Shown: piece by piece, positions 35,769 through 43,725 of the stretch
How positions within the stretch are numbered: position 1 is the stretch's first letter
Layout: each line of letters starts with the position of its first letter
Origin: Rubrobacter xylanophilus DSM 9941
GTDB lineage: Bacteria; Actinomycetota; Rubrobacteria; Rubrobacterales; Rubrobacteraceae
NCBI RefSeq assembly: GCF_000014185.1
Contig: NC_008148.1
Span: 2,150,001-2,214,000, forward strand
Direction of reading: 5' to 3'
Length of the DNA: 64,000 nucleotides
The notes under the pieces: generated by a model
The model's database searches: none
Seen by the model: only the letters and a program-made list of their open reading frames with translations
Told to the model about the DNA's origin: nothing
Program-made: the position numbers and the translations under genes

Positions 35769-35851
35769 TGGGGGCGGGAGGATTCGAACCTCCGTAGGCG
35801 TAAGCCGGCAGATTTACAGTCTGCTCCCTTTGGCCGCTCGGGCACACCCCC
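35769..35851 (-). tRNA. trnY: tRNA-Tyr (GTA)
   Basis: 83-nt class II tRNA with a long variable arm (about GCCGGCTTACGCCTAC). Acceptor GGGGGTG/CGCCCCC, anticodon stem-loop CAGACTGTAAATCTG with GTA, T-arm GGAGGTTCGAATCCTCC, A73. Confidence 0.96.
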
Positions 35852-35890
35852 GGCCACGCTCCCGGCTTCCGCGCCGCGAGCGCGCGGAAT

Positions 35891-35918
35891 ATGGTAGCAA
35901 ACCGCAACGAGTTTTCAA
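35891..35918 (-). promoter_or_regulatory. Promoter before tRNA-Tyr/tRNA-Thr/tRNA-Met/tufB
   Basis: TTGAAA (35913-35918), 16-bp spacer, TACCAT (35891-35896) on the minus strand, about 40 bp upstream of tRNA-Tyr. It lies between tRNA-Thr(TGT) and tRNA-Tyr and explains high tufB expression apart from the yacP operon. Confidence 0.6.
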
Positions 35919-35935
35919 CGCGCAGCCCCCAGGAG

Positions 35936-36007
35936 AGCCCGGGAAGGGATTCGAACCCCCGACCTGCCGCTTACAAGGCGGCTGCTCTGCCGCTGAGCTA
36001 CCCGGGC
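35936..36007 (-). tRNA. trnT: tRNA-Thr (TGT)
   Basis: 72-nt cloverleaf: acceptor GCCCGGG/CCCGGGC, D-arm AGCTCAGCGGCAGAGC, anticodon stem-loop GCCGCCTTGTAAGCGGC with TGT, T-loop GTTCGAAT, T73. Starts 18 bp after the yacP stop. The sequence GATATACTCC just upstream resembles a -10 element but has no matching -35. Confidence 0.95.
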
Positions 36008-36025
36008 GCCCGAGGGGAGTATATC

Positions 36026-36535
36026 TCAGTCTCCGGCCGCCCGGCGCCTGATCTCCTCGAGCCTCCGCAGCGTCTCGGGGGAGAGCCGGTCGGCGACCTT
36101 CGAGCGCCGGGACCTGTCGGGGCTGCGGACCACGGCGGGGAGCTCGTCGAGAAGGCCCTGGAACTCGCGGGGGGTGGCCCTCCGCGCGCCGCGCGCCAGA
36201 ACGGTGCGCTGGAGGGCGAAGTCCCCGGTGTAGACGGTGGCGGACCCCTCTTCTAGCCGGGAGAGAAGGCGCTCTATCACGTCGTCCGCGGACTGGCCGG
36301 GGCCGCTGAAGACGAGGCGCACCGCCCCCCCGGCCCGGACCTCCTCCCGCTCGGGCTCCGGGCTGCCGTGGGCGTCGAAAACCACGATGACGCGCCGGCC
36401 GGTCCACCCGGCGGCCTTGAGGGCGTCGTTCACGAGGCGCTCCCGGGACTCGTCGAGCCCCCCGGTCTTCCCGGTCCCGTAGCGCTCGAGCGCCCCGATG
36501 AGGTTGTACCCGTCGAGGATCAGGTACTGCGCCAT
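36026..36535 (-). CDS. yacP: NYN-domain ribosome-associated endonuclease family protein (YacP/Rae1)
   Basis: 169 aa from the ATG at 36535; a long in-frame extension overlaps rlmB and cysS and is shadow. The N-terminus QYLILDGYNLIGAL carries the PIN/NYN first Asp, with further acidic residues in IVVFDAHGSPEPE and VYTGDFALQRTV. B. subtilis Rae1 is a ribosome-dependent mRNA endonuclease of this family. The cysS-rlmB-yacP order is conserved in Firmicutes. Overlaps rlmB by 16 bp. Confidence 0.88.
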   Translation of the reverse strand: MAQYLILDGYNLIGALERYGTGKTGGLDESRERLVNDALKAAGWTGRRVIVVFDAHGSPEPEREEVRAGGAVRLVFSGPGQSADDVIERLLSRLEEGSATVYTGDFALQRTVLARGARRATPREFQGLLDELPAVVRSPDRSRRSKVADRLSPETLRRLEEIRRRAAGD

Positions 36536-37233
36536 CCCCGCTGCCTCCGCGCCTCGTACAGCAGGATGGCCGCCGCGACGGAGACGTTGAGCGAGGAGAC
36601 CGCCCCGAGCATGGGGATGGAGAGCACCCCGTCGCAGCCCTCGCGCACGAGCCGGCGCACCCCCCTCCCCTCGCTGCCGAGGACGAGGGCGACGGGGCCG
36701 GAGAGGTCGGCCTCCGCGTAGTTCTCCCCGCCGGGCTCGGCGGCGTACACCCACAGCCCCTCCTCCTTCATCCGGTCCACGGCGCGGCGGAGGTTGGTGA
36801 CGCGGGCCAGCCGCACGTGCTCGCTCGCCCCCGCGCTGGCCTTGACCGCGGCGGGCGTGACGCCCGCCGCCCGGTCCTTGGGGACGACCACGCCGCTCGC
36901 CGCGGCCCCGTCGGCGGCGCGCAGCACGGCCCCCAGGTTGCGCGGGTCGGTCACCCCGTCGAGGACGGCGACCAGGGGGTTCTCCCCCCCGAGGACATCC
37001 TCCAGGGCGGCGTAGGGGTAAGGCCCGACGCGGGCGGCGACGCCCTGGTGGGCGCCCCCTCCGGCCAGCCGGGCCACCCTGCCCCGCGGCACCCGGCGCA
37101 CCCCGACGCCGGCGTCCGCGGCCAGGCGCTCCACCTCCCGGTTGCCGGTGGAGTCCAGCACCTCGTGTACCGCGCGGCGGCGGCTGCGGAGCACCTCGAT
37201 CACGGGCCGCACCCCGTAGACGACTTCCGCCAA
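36520..37233 (-). CDS. rlmB: 23S rRNA (guanosine-2'-O-) methyltransferase RlmB/TrmH family
   Basis: 237 aa SPOUT methyltransferase. Short N-terminal substrate-binding domain (EVVYGVRPVIEVLRSRRRAV), then the knotted domain with motif 1 VLDGVTDPRNLGAVLRAADG, motif 2 LVLGSEGRGVRRLVREGCDG and motif 3 SIPMLGAVSSLNVSVAAAIL. Family members methylate 23S G2251 or tRNA G18; the placement after cysS favours RlmB. No mini-RNase III (mrnC) gene lies between cysS and this gene. Confidence 0.93.
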   Translation of the reverse strand: MAEVVYGVRPVIEVLRSRRRAVHEVLDSTGNREVERLAADAGVGVRRVPRGRVARLAGGGAHQGVAARVGPYPYAALEDVLGGENPLVAVLDGVTDPRNLGAVLRAADGAAASGVVVPKDRAAGVTPAAVKASAGASEHVRLARVTNLRRAVDRMKEEGLWVYAAEPGGENYAEADLSGPVALVLGSEGRGVRRLVREGCDGVLSIPMLGAVSSLNVSVAAAILLYEARRQRGWRST

Positions 37234-37236
37234 ACC

Positions 37237-38649
37237 CTAGCGGCGGCTCAGGACCGGCCCCGCGGCGGTGTCCTCTATGGCCCAGCCCTCCCGCAGAAGC
37301 TCCTCGCGCAGCCGGTCGGCCTCCGGCCACTCCCGCCTCCGGCGGGCCCGCTCGCGCCGGGCCACCCTCTCGAGCACCTCGCCGGGTGCCTCGCCGGCGT
37401 GCCGGATGCGCACCCCGTCCACCTCGGAGACCCGCTCCCCGGCGACGTCGAAGCCGAGGAGGCCCAGCAGCTCCTGCAGGGCCTCCTTCAGGGAGGCGAA
37501 CTCCCCGGCGGCGGAGGGGCGGGAGGAGATCTCGCGCCCCGCCCCGCTCGCGGCGTCGAAGAGGGCCGCGATGGCCTCGGGGGTGTTGAAGTCCTCCCGC
37601 ATGGCCGCGTCGAAGCGCTCCCGCAGCTCCCCGGCGAGCCGGTCGGAGAGCGGCGAGGAGGCCTCGGAGCGGGAGATCTCCCGGTAGAGCCTCAGCAGCC
37701 GCTCGCAGGAGCGACGCTTCTCCTCCAGGATCTCGTCCGAGTAGTCTATGGGCTGGGAGTAGTGGCTCTGCAGGAGCCACATCCTTATGGCGTCCCGGCC
37801 GTGCTTCAGGGTGGCCTCCCTGGCGTCCACCACGTTGCCCACGCTCTTGGCCATCTTCTGCGCGGCCATCCGGACCATGCCGTGGTGGGCCCACGCCCGG
37901 ACAAAGGGCCTGTCGGGGTGCGCCCCGCAGCTCTGGGCCAGCTCGTTCTCGTGGTGCGGGAAGCGGATGTCGGAGCCCCCGCCGTGGATGTCCGCCCCGC
38001 CGGGCAGGTGCTTCTCGACCATCGCAGAGCACTCTATGTGCCAGCCCGGCCGGCCGGGCCCCCAGGGGCTCTCCCAGGAGGGCTCCCCGGGCTTCGAGGC
38101 CTTCCAGAGGGTGAAGTCCAGCGGGTTCCGCTTGTGGCCGGTCTGGCCTTTCTCGGTGATCTTCATCTCCTCCGGGCGCTGCTTGCTCAGGGCACCATAC
38201 CTGGGGAAGGTCTCCACCGCGTAGTAGACGTCCCCGTTCGGGGCCGGATAGGCGTGCCCGCGCCGGATGAGCTCCTCGATCAGCGAGATCATCTCCGGGA
38301 TGTGCTCGGTGGCCCGCGGCTCGACGTCGGGCATCCCGATGCCCAAGAGCCGCAGCCGCTCGTGGAAGGAGTCGGTGTAGCGGCGGACGATCTCCTTCCA
38401 GGAGACGCCCTCCTCGTTGGCCCGGTTTATGATCTTGTCGTCTATGTCGGTTATGTTCCAGACGAACTTGACCCGGTAGCCCCGGCTGCGCAGGAACCTG
38501 ACCGCCACGTCCCAGAACAGGTGCCCGCGCACGTTGCCGATGTGTATGTGGTTGTAGACGGTGGGACCGCACACGTAGATGCCGACCCGGCCGTCGCCGC
38601 CGACCTCCACCAGGCCGCCGCTCAGGCTGTCCCGCACCTTTACGCTCAT
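37237..38649 (-). CDS. cysS: Cysteinyl-tRNA synthetase
   Basis: 470 aa class I synthetase. CGPTVYNHIHIGNVRGHLFW has the zinc Cys and HIGH-like HIHIGN; WHIECSAM and the downstream GGGSDIRFPHHENE carry the other zinc ligands; KMAKSVGN is the KMSKS loop. Complete C-terminal anticodon-binding domain. Starts inside the last bases of gltX. Confidence 0.97.
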   Translation of the reverse strand: MSVKVRDSLSGGLVEVGGDGRVGIYVCGPTVYNHIHIGNVRGHLFWDVAVRFLRSRGYRVKFVWNITDIDDKIINRANEEGVSWKEIVRRYTDSFHERLRLLGIGMPDVEPRATEHIPEMISLIEELIRRGHAYPAPNGDVYYAVETFPRYGALSKQRPEEMKITEKGQTGHKRNPLDFTLWKASKPGEPSWESPWGPGRPGWHIECSAMVEKHLPGGADIHGGGSDIRFPHHENELAQSCGAHPDRPFVRAWAHHGMVRMAAQKMAKSVGNVVDAREATLKHGRDAIRMWLLQSHYSQPIDYSDEILEEKRRSCERLLRLYREISRSEASSPLSDRLAGELRERFDAAMREDFNTPEAIAALFDAASGAGREISSRPSAAGEFASLKEALQELLGLLGFDVAGERVSEVDGVRIRHAGEAPGEVLERVARRERARRRREWPEADRLREELLREGWAIEDTAAGPVLSRR

Positions 38650-39941
38650 GCTCTAAGTCTAGCCTCCCTGGCCCGCTCTATCCTCTTTTGGGCCTCCTCG
38701 GGACCCAGCAGGACAATGATATATTCCAGCCGCGGCCCGCGGTCCTCCCCGGTGAGGGCGACCCGTAGGGGATGGAGCGCCTCCCGGGCCTTTATCCCCC
38801 GCTCCTTAGCCCACCGGCGCAGCGCGGCGAGAAGCTCGCGGGCCTCCTCGAGCCCCTCCGGCCTGCGGCTCTCTAGCAGCCGGGAGGCGGCGGCGAGCGC
38901 CTCCCCGGCTCCCCCGGGCGGGCGCCCGGCGGCCGCCCCGGGATCGACCGGCCCGAGCAGCCGGCCGAGGAGGCGGGGAGCGTCGGAGAGCAGGCGCAGC
39001 TCCTCGCGCACGGCCTCCACCGCCACCTCCTCCCTCCCGGGGGGCAGCGGCTCCTCCAGGAACGGCTCCACGAGCCGGGCGAGCCTGCGCGCGGGCAGCC
39101 GCCGGAGGTGCCGGGCGTTGAAGTACAGAAGCCGCTGCGGGTCGAAGCGGGCCGGGCTCGACCCCAGGCGCGAGGGATCCCACTCCGCCACGAGCTCCTC
39201 GAGCCCGGAGAACTCCTCCCGCCCCTCGGGGTGGGTCCACCCCAGGAGCGCGAGGTAGTTCAGGAGGGCCTCGGGCAGGTAGCCCTCCTCCCGGTACCCG
39301 CGCACGCTTTGGGCCCCGTGGCGCTTGGAGAGCTTTCTCCCGTCGGGGCCGAGGATCAAACCCAGGTGCAGGAACTCCGGCTCCGGGACGCCGAGGGCGC
39401 GGTAGAGGAGCGCCTGCCGCCCGGTGTTGGGCAGGTGCTCCTCGCCCCGGATGACGTGGGTTATCTCCATCTCGATGTCGTCCACCACGGCGGCGAAATT
39501 GTACGCGGGCATCCCGTCGGACTTGAGGATGACGAAGTCCCGGACCCCTCCGAAGCGCACCTCCCCCCGCAGCGCGTCCCGGAAGGCCCCTCCCCTCTCA
39601 GGCGGCCGGAAGTACACCGCGCGCCGCCCGCTCGCGTCCTCCGCCTCGTAGGCCAGCCCCCCCTCCAGAAGACGCCCGGCGTAGCCCGCGTAGACCTCTC
39701 CCCGCTCGCTCTGCCGGTAGGGGCCCTCGTCGAACCGGAGGCCGAGCCAGCCGAGATCCTCGAGGATGCGCTCCTCGTGCTCCCTCCGGCTGCGCTGGCG
39801 GTCGGTGTCCTCGATCCTGAGGAGGAGCCGCCCGCCGTGGTGGCGGGCGAAGAGGTAGTTGAAGAGCGCCGTGCGGGCCCCGCCGAGGTGCAAGTCCCCG
39901 GTCGGGGAGGGGGCGAAGCGGGCGCGGACGCTAGGTGCCAA
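38646..39941 (-). CDS. gltX: Glutamyl-tRNA synthetase
   Basis: 431 aa class I synthetase from a TTG at 39941. RFAPSPTGDLHLGGARTALF is the HIGH region and GRKLSKRHGAQSV the KMSKS loop. At 431 residues it is somewhat shorter than usual (about 470-490). Whether it is discriminating or also charges tRNA-Gln, with GatCAB, cannot be told from the sequence alone. Overlaps the ispF stop by 11 bp. Confidence 0.95.
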   Translation of the reverse strand: MAPSVRARFAPSPTGDLHLGGARTALFNYLFARHHGGRLLLRIEDTDRQRSRREHEERILEDLGWLGLRFDEGPYRQSERGEVYAGYAGRLLEGGLAYEAEDASGRRAVYFRPPERGGAFRDALRGEVRFGGVRDFVILKSDGMPAYNFAAVVDDIEMEITHVIRGEEHLPNTGRQALLYRALGVPEPEFLHLGLILGPDGRKLSKRHGAQSVRGYREEGYLPEALLNYLALLGWTHPEGREEFSGLEELVAEWDPSRLGSSPARFDPQRLLYFNARHLRRLPARRLARLVEPFLEEPLPPGREEVAVEAVREELRLLSDAPRLLGRLLGPVDPGAAAGRPPGGAGEALAAASRLLESRRPEGLEEARELLAALRRWAKERGIKAREALHPLRVALTGEDRGPRLEYIIVLLGPEEAQKRIERAREARLRA

Positions 39942-40428
39942 CGGCCCTCTCGAGCAGGCACACCGCCTGCGCCGCTATCCCCTCGCCCCGCCCCGTGAAC
40001 CCCAGCCGCTCGCTCGTGGTGCCCCGGACGCTCACGCGCGACGCCTCCACGCCAAGGGCGGCGGCGAGGTTCTCGCGCATCTTCTCGCGGTGCTCGCGGA
40101 TCCTGGGCCGCTCGCAGATGACCACGGCGTCCACGTTGACCACCTCCCAGCCCCCGCCGACGATCCGGCGCGCCTCGCGCAACAGCCAGATGGAGTCAGC
40201 GTCCCGAAAACGCTCATCGGTGTCCGGGAAGTAGTGGCCGATGTCCTCAAGCCCCGCCGCCCCGAGCAGCGCGTCGGTGACCGCGTGGGCCAGCACGTCG
40301 GCGTCGGAGTGGCCCCGGAGCCCGCGCTCCGAGGGGATCCGGACCCCGCCGAGCACGAGCTGGCGGCCCTCGGCGGGATCGGCGAAGGCGTGCACGTCCA
40401 CCCCGAGCCCCACCCGGTAGCCCCCCAC
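39931..40428 (-). CDS. ispF: 2-C-methyl-D-erythritol 2,4-cyclodiphosphate synthase
   Basis: 165 aa. MEP-pathway enzyme converting CDP-ME 2-phosphate to MEcPP. Metal ligands in VGLGVDVHAF (Asp-x-His) and the RGHSDADVLAHAVTDALLGA motif; GLEDIGHYFPDTDERF follows. Pairs with ispD, 7 bp upstream, in the same pathway. Confidence 0.97.
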   Translation of the reverse strand: MGGYRVGLGVDVHAFADPAEGRQLVLGGVRIPSERGLRGHSDADVLAHAVTDALLGAAGLEDIGHYFPDTDERFRDADSIWLLREARRIVGGGWEVVNVDAVVICERPRIREHREKMRENLAAALGVEASRVSVRGTTSERLGFTGRGEGIAAQAVCLLERAVGT

Positions 40429-40435
40429 GGCAACC

Positions 40436-41131
40436 TCAGAGGCGCGACCCGCGCCGCTCCCGGGCGGCGAGGATCGCCTCGGCCAGCACGAGATCCTCCG
40501 GCGAGGTCAGCTTGATGTTGGTCCTCTCGCCGGGGACCAGGCGCACCTCCCCCCCGGCCCGCTCCACCAGCGAGGCGTCGTCCGTGGCCTCGCGCAGCAC
40601 CTCCTCGGGCGCCGAGAAGACCCGGCGCAGCAGCCCCAGCCGGAAAGCCTGCGGGGTCTGGGCGGCCCGGAGGCTCGAGCGGTCCAGCGTCTTGAGCACC
40701 CTCTCGCCGTCGGCGACCTTTATGGTGTCCGGGACCGGCACCGCCGGGATCGCGCCGTCCGCCCCCTCCTCCACCGCCCGGACCACGCGCCCGATCAGCT
40801 GCGGGGTCACCAGGCAGCGGGAGCCGTCGTGGATCAGGCAGATCACGCCGTCCTCCTCCCCGCAGAGAAGGAGCCCGTTCCTCGCCGAGAGGGCCCGGCT
40901 CTCGCCCGGGCGGGCGCAGCCGCACAGCTTGTCTATCCCGCAGCCGGAGGCGAGGTCCCGGATGCGCTCCTCCTCCCCGACGGCGTAGATCCTCTCGACC
41001 TCCCGGGCCTCCTGGAAGGCGCGCAGGGTGTGGTAGAGCGCCGGGCGCCCCAGCAGCTCTATAAACTGCTTGGGGCGGCCCATCCGGGTGCCGCTCCCCC
41101 CGGCCAGCACCAGCGCCACCGCGCCGGACAA
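40436..41131 (-). CDS. ispD: 2-C-methyl-D-erythritol 4-phosphate cytidylyltransferase
   Basis: 231 aa. Transfers CMP to MEP. Nucleotide-binding loop ALVLAGGSGTRMGRPKQFIE, then VICLIHDGSRCLVTPQLIGR and AAQTPQAFRLGLL. Overlap-free but adjacent to disA (stop codons abut at 41131/41132). Confidence 0.96.
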   Translation of the reverse strand: MSGAVALVLAGGSGTRMGRPKQFIELLGRPALYHTLRAFQEAREVERIYAVGEEERIRDLASGCGIDKLCGCARPGESRALSARNGLLLCGEEDGVICLIHDGSRCLVTPQLIGRVVRAVEEGADGAIPAVPVPDTIKVADGERVLKTLDRSSLRAAQTPQAFRLGLLRRVFSAPEEVLREATDDASLVERAGGEVRLVPGERTNIKLTSPEDLVLAEAILAARERRGSRL

Positions 41132-42217
41132 CTAGGGCACCTCGCCGTTGGTCTCCAGCGCGCGCCGCCGCTCCAGCCCCCGGTGTATGGCCCGGGCGCG
41201 GGCCTGCCCGACCCCCTCCACCTCGTCCAGCTCGGCCTCCGAGGCCTCCAGCAACCCCTCCAGCGAGCCGAACTCCCTGATCAGGTTCTCCGCCACCTTG
41301 CGGGGCAGCCGCGGCACCTGGGCGAGCTGCCGGTAGCCGCGCGGCTTGAGCAGGAAGTCCTCCGTCTGGCCGACCGAGCCGTAGCCGAGCAGCTCGGTGA
41401 TCACCACCGGGTCGGAGAGCTGCTCCGGGGAGAGCTGGGAGAGGCGCTTCCTCACCTCCCCGACGTCCACGCCCTCCTGCACGTAGTCCTTGAGCAGGGC
41501 GTCGTACTGCTCCGGGACCCGGTAGAAGGCCTCCTCGAGCTGCATCTCCACCAGCCGGCCCTCGCTGCCCAGCTCCCGCACGTAGGCCTCTATCTCCTCG
41601 GCGATCCGCACCGAGTACTCGAACGTGCTGATGGCCGCCACCACCTCGCGCAGCGAGACGGCGCCGTCGTACTCGTGAACGGTGAGGATGCGGGCCTCCT
41701 CCCGCAGCCTCCGGGTGAACTTGTCCAGGGTGGCCAGCGCCGAGTTGGCCTTGTTGAGCACCACCCCGATGTCCTCCAAAACGTGCGGCCCGTAGGGTCC
41801 CTGGTAGAGGGTGACCACCCGGCGGCGCTCGGAGACGGCTATCACCAGGTCCCCGGTCTGCTTCGCGGTGCGGTTCGCGGCGCGGTGGCGCATCCCGGTC
41901 TCCCGCGACTCCAGGTTGGGGTCCGGGTTGAGCTGCACGTTGGCGTAGTGGATGGTCGAGATGTCCGGGGAGACCACGATCGCCCCGTCCATCTTCGCCA
42001 GCTCGTAGAGCCGCATCGGTGCGAACTCTATCTCTATCTTCATGCCGCCGGAGATGATCCCCAGCCGCTCCAGCTTCTCGGGGCTGGAGATCACGATGAG
42101 GGCCCCGTTGTGGGCCCGGATGATGTTCTCTATGCCCTCCCTGAGCTCGGTGCCGGGGGCCACCAGCTCCAGCGCCCGGCTGAGCTCCTCGGGCAGCTTT
42201 CTCCTCGCAGGACTCAC
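41132..42217 (-). CDS. disA: Diadenylate cyclase DisA (c-di-AMP synthase, DNA-integrity scanner)
   Basis: 361 aa from the GTG at 42217, which overlaps the radA stop (GTGA). The N-terminal DAC domain has the catalytic DGA at residues 77-79 and RHR at 110-112 (GMRHRAANRTAKQTGDLVIA); a central helical spine; and a C-terminal HhH DNA-binding domain (EFGSLEGLLEASEAELDEVE). It makes c-di-AMP from two ATP and pauses at branched DNA. radA-disA is a classic pair, and RadA modulates DisA activity in B. subtilis and mycobacteria. Confidence 0.97.
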   Translation of the reverse strand: MSPARRKLPEELSRALELVAPGTELREGIENIIRAHNGALIVISSPEKLERLGIISGGMKIEIEFAPMRLYELAKMDGAIVVSPDISTIHYANVQLNPDPNLESRETGMRHRAANRTAKQTGDLVIAVSERRRVVTLYQGPYGPHVLEDIGVVLNKANSALATLDKFTRRLREEARILTVHEYDGAVSLREVVAAISTFEYSVRIAEEIEAYVRELGSEGRLVEMQLEEAFYRVPEQYDALLKDYVQEGVDVGEVRKRLSQLSPEQLSDPVVITELLGYGSVGQTEDFLLKPRGYRQLAQVPRLPRKVAENLIREFGSLEGLLEASEAELDEVEGVGQARARAIHRGLERRRALETNGEVP

Positions 42218-43605
42218 AGCAACGCCACCGCCACAGCCTCTTCGAGCGTCCTCACCTCTACAACGTTTACCCCTCTGCCGGAAGCGGCGCCGCCGCCCGG
42301 CGCGCCGCCGGAGGAACCCTCGGGGATTATTATACGATCGAAGCCCAGCTTGATCAGTTCGCGCAGCCTGCGCCCGGCGCCGGGGACGAACCTCACATCC
42401 CCGGTGAGCCCGACCTCCCCGAAGCAGGCCGTCCCGCGCTCCAGCGGCCTGTCCCTCAGCGCCGAGGCTATGGCCAGGGCGGCCCCGAGGTCGGCCGCCG
42501 GCTCCTCGACCCGCACCCCACCGGTCACGTTGACGTAGACGTCCTGGGAGCCGAGCGCGAGCCCGGCCCGGCGCGAGAGCACCGCGCACAGCATGTTCAC
42601 CCGCCCGCCGTCGAGGCCCCGGGCCACCCGGCGCGGGACGGCGAGCGGGCTCGGGGCCACCAGGCTCTCTATCTCCACGAGCATGGGGCGCGTCCCCTCC
42701 AGCAGGCACACGGTGGCCACCCCGGGCGGCACCTCCGCCTCGCGGCGGCTCAGAAAGAACGCCGAAGGGTCCTCCACCTCCTCCATCCCGCGGGAGGTCA
42801 TCTCGAACACCCCCACCTCGTTCGTGGAACCGAAGCGGTTCTTGAGGGCCCGCAGGATGCGGAAGGCCTGGAACCGGTCGCCCTCGAACTGGAGCACGGT
42901 GTCCACCATGTGCTCCAGCACCCGCGGCCCGGCGATGGAACCCTCCTTGGTAACGTGGCCGACGAGGACGACGGCGATCCCCTCGGCCTTGGCGAGCCGC
43001 ATCAGGCGGGCCGCGCACTCCCGCACCTGCCCCACCCCCCCGGGAGCCCCGGCGAGCTCCGGCGAGTACAGCGTCTGGATGGAGTCGACGACCACCACCT
43101 CCGGCCGCCCGCGGAGGATGGTGGCCTCTATGACGTCCACGTCGGTCTCCGCGAGCACCTCGAAGCCGGAGCCGGCCACCCCGAGGCGCCGGGCGCTCAT
43201 GGCCACCTGCCGGGGCGACTCCTCGCCGCTCACCATCAGGCACCGGCCCCCGAGCCGGCCCATCACCTGCAACAACAGCGTGCTCTTGCCCACCCCCGGC
43301 TCTCCGCCCACCAGCACGAGCGAGCCCGGCACGAGCCCGCCGCCCAGGATGCGGTCGAGCTCCGCTATGCCGGTGCCGATCCGGCCCTCGGCCTCCCCCC
43401 CGCCGACCTCGTCGAGCCGCAGGGTCTTCCCGGCGGCGGCCCGGGAGCCCGCCTCCCGGGCCCGGGCGGCAAAGCCCGAGGCCTTCCGCTCGCCGCGCAC
43501 CTCCTCTACAAAGGTGCTCCACGCCCCGCAGTCCGGGCAGCGCCCGAGCCACTTGGGCTCCTCGTGCCCGCAGCTGGAGCACACGTACAGGGTTCTCGAA
43601 GCCAT
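42214..43605 (-). CDS. radA: DNA repair protein RadA (Sms)
   Basis: 463 aa. N-terminal zinc finger Cys9, Cys12, Cys23, Cys26; RecA-like ATPase with Walker A GEPGVGKST (101-109); RadA-specific KNRFG motif (ALKNRFGSTNEVGVFEM); C-terminal Lon-like domain. It promotes branch migration in recombination. A -10-like TACAAT lies 6 bp before the ATG with no ribosome-binding site, suggesting a leaderless mRNA. Confidence 0.97.
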   Translation of the reverse strand: MASRTLYVCSSCGHEEPKWLGRCPDCGAWSTFVEEVRGERKASGFAARAREAGSRAAAGKTLRLDEVGGGEAEGRIGTGIAELDRILGGGLVPGSLVLVGGEPGVGKSTLLLQVMGRLGGRCLMVSGEESPRQVAMSARRLGVAGSGFEVLAETDVDVIEATILRGRPEVVVVDSIQTLYSPELAGAPGGVGQVRECAARLMRLAKAEGIAVVLVGHVTKEGSIAGPRVLEHMVDTVLQFEGDRFQAFRILRALKNRFGSTNEVGVFEMTSRGMEEVEDPSAFFLSRREAEVPPGVATVCLLEGTRPMLVEIESLVAPSPLAVPRRVARGLDGGRVNMLCAVLSRRAGLALGSQDVYVNVTGGVRVEEPAADLGAALAIASALRDRPLERGTACFGEVGLTGDVRFVPGAGRRLRELIKLGFDRIIIPEGSSGGAPGGGAASGRGVNVVEVRTLEEAVAVALL

Positions 43606-43611
43606 GGGCTA

Positions 43612-43617
43612 ATTGTA
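43612..43617 (-). promoter_or_regulatory. -10 element directly upstream of radA
   Basis: TACAAT on the minus strand, 6 bases before the radA ATG. No good -35 hexamer is visible at 16-18 bp. If it is used, the transcript begins at or beside the start codon. Confidence 0.5.
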
Positions 43618-43673
43618 CGGGATGGGGGCAACCTCCCGGCCCCGGGCAGGCCCCCGCGGGGCGCTCCACAGAC

Positions 43674-43703
43674 AAAAAGCCGGGGCCTTCACAGGCCCCG
43701 GCT
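43674..43703 (-). terminator. Intrinsic terminator after clpC
   Basis: 10-bp perfect stem (AGCCGGGGCC / GGCCCCGGCT), 6-nt loop and an overlapping run of T residues on the minus strand, 22 bp after the clpC stop and upstream of radA. Confidence 0.93.
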
Positions 43704-43725
43704 CTGCGCAGACCGGGTCTTGCCC

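Noticed and set aside
36018-36023. TATACT as a promoter for tRNA-Thr(TGT)
   Set aside because: No -35 match at 16-18 bp; the tRNA can be processed from the yacP transcript.
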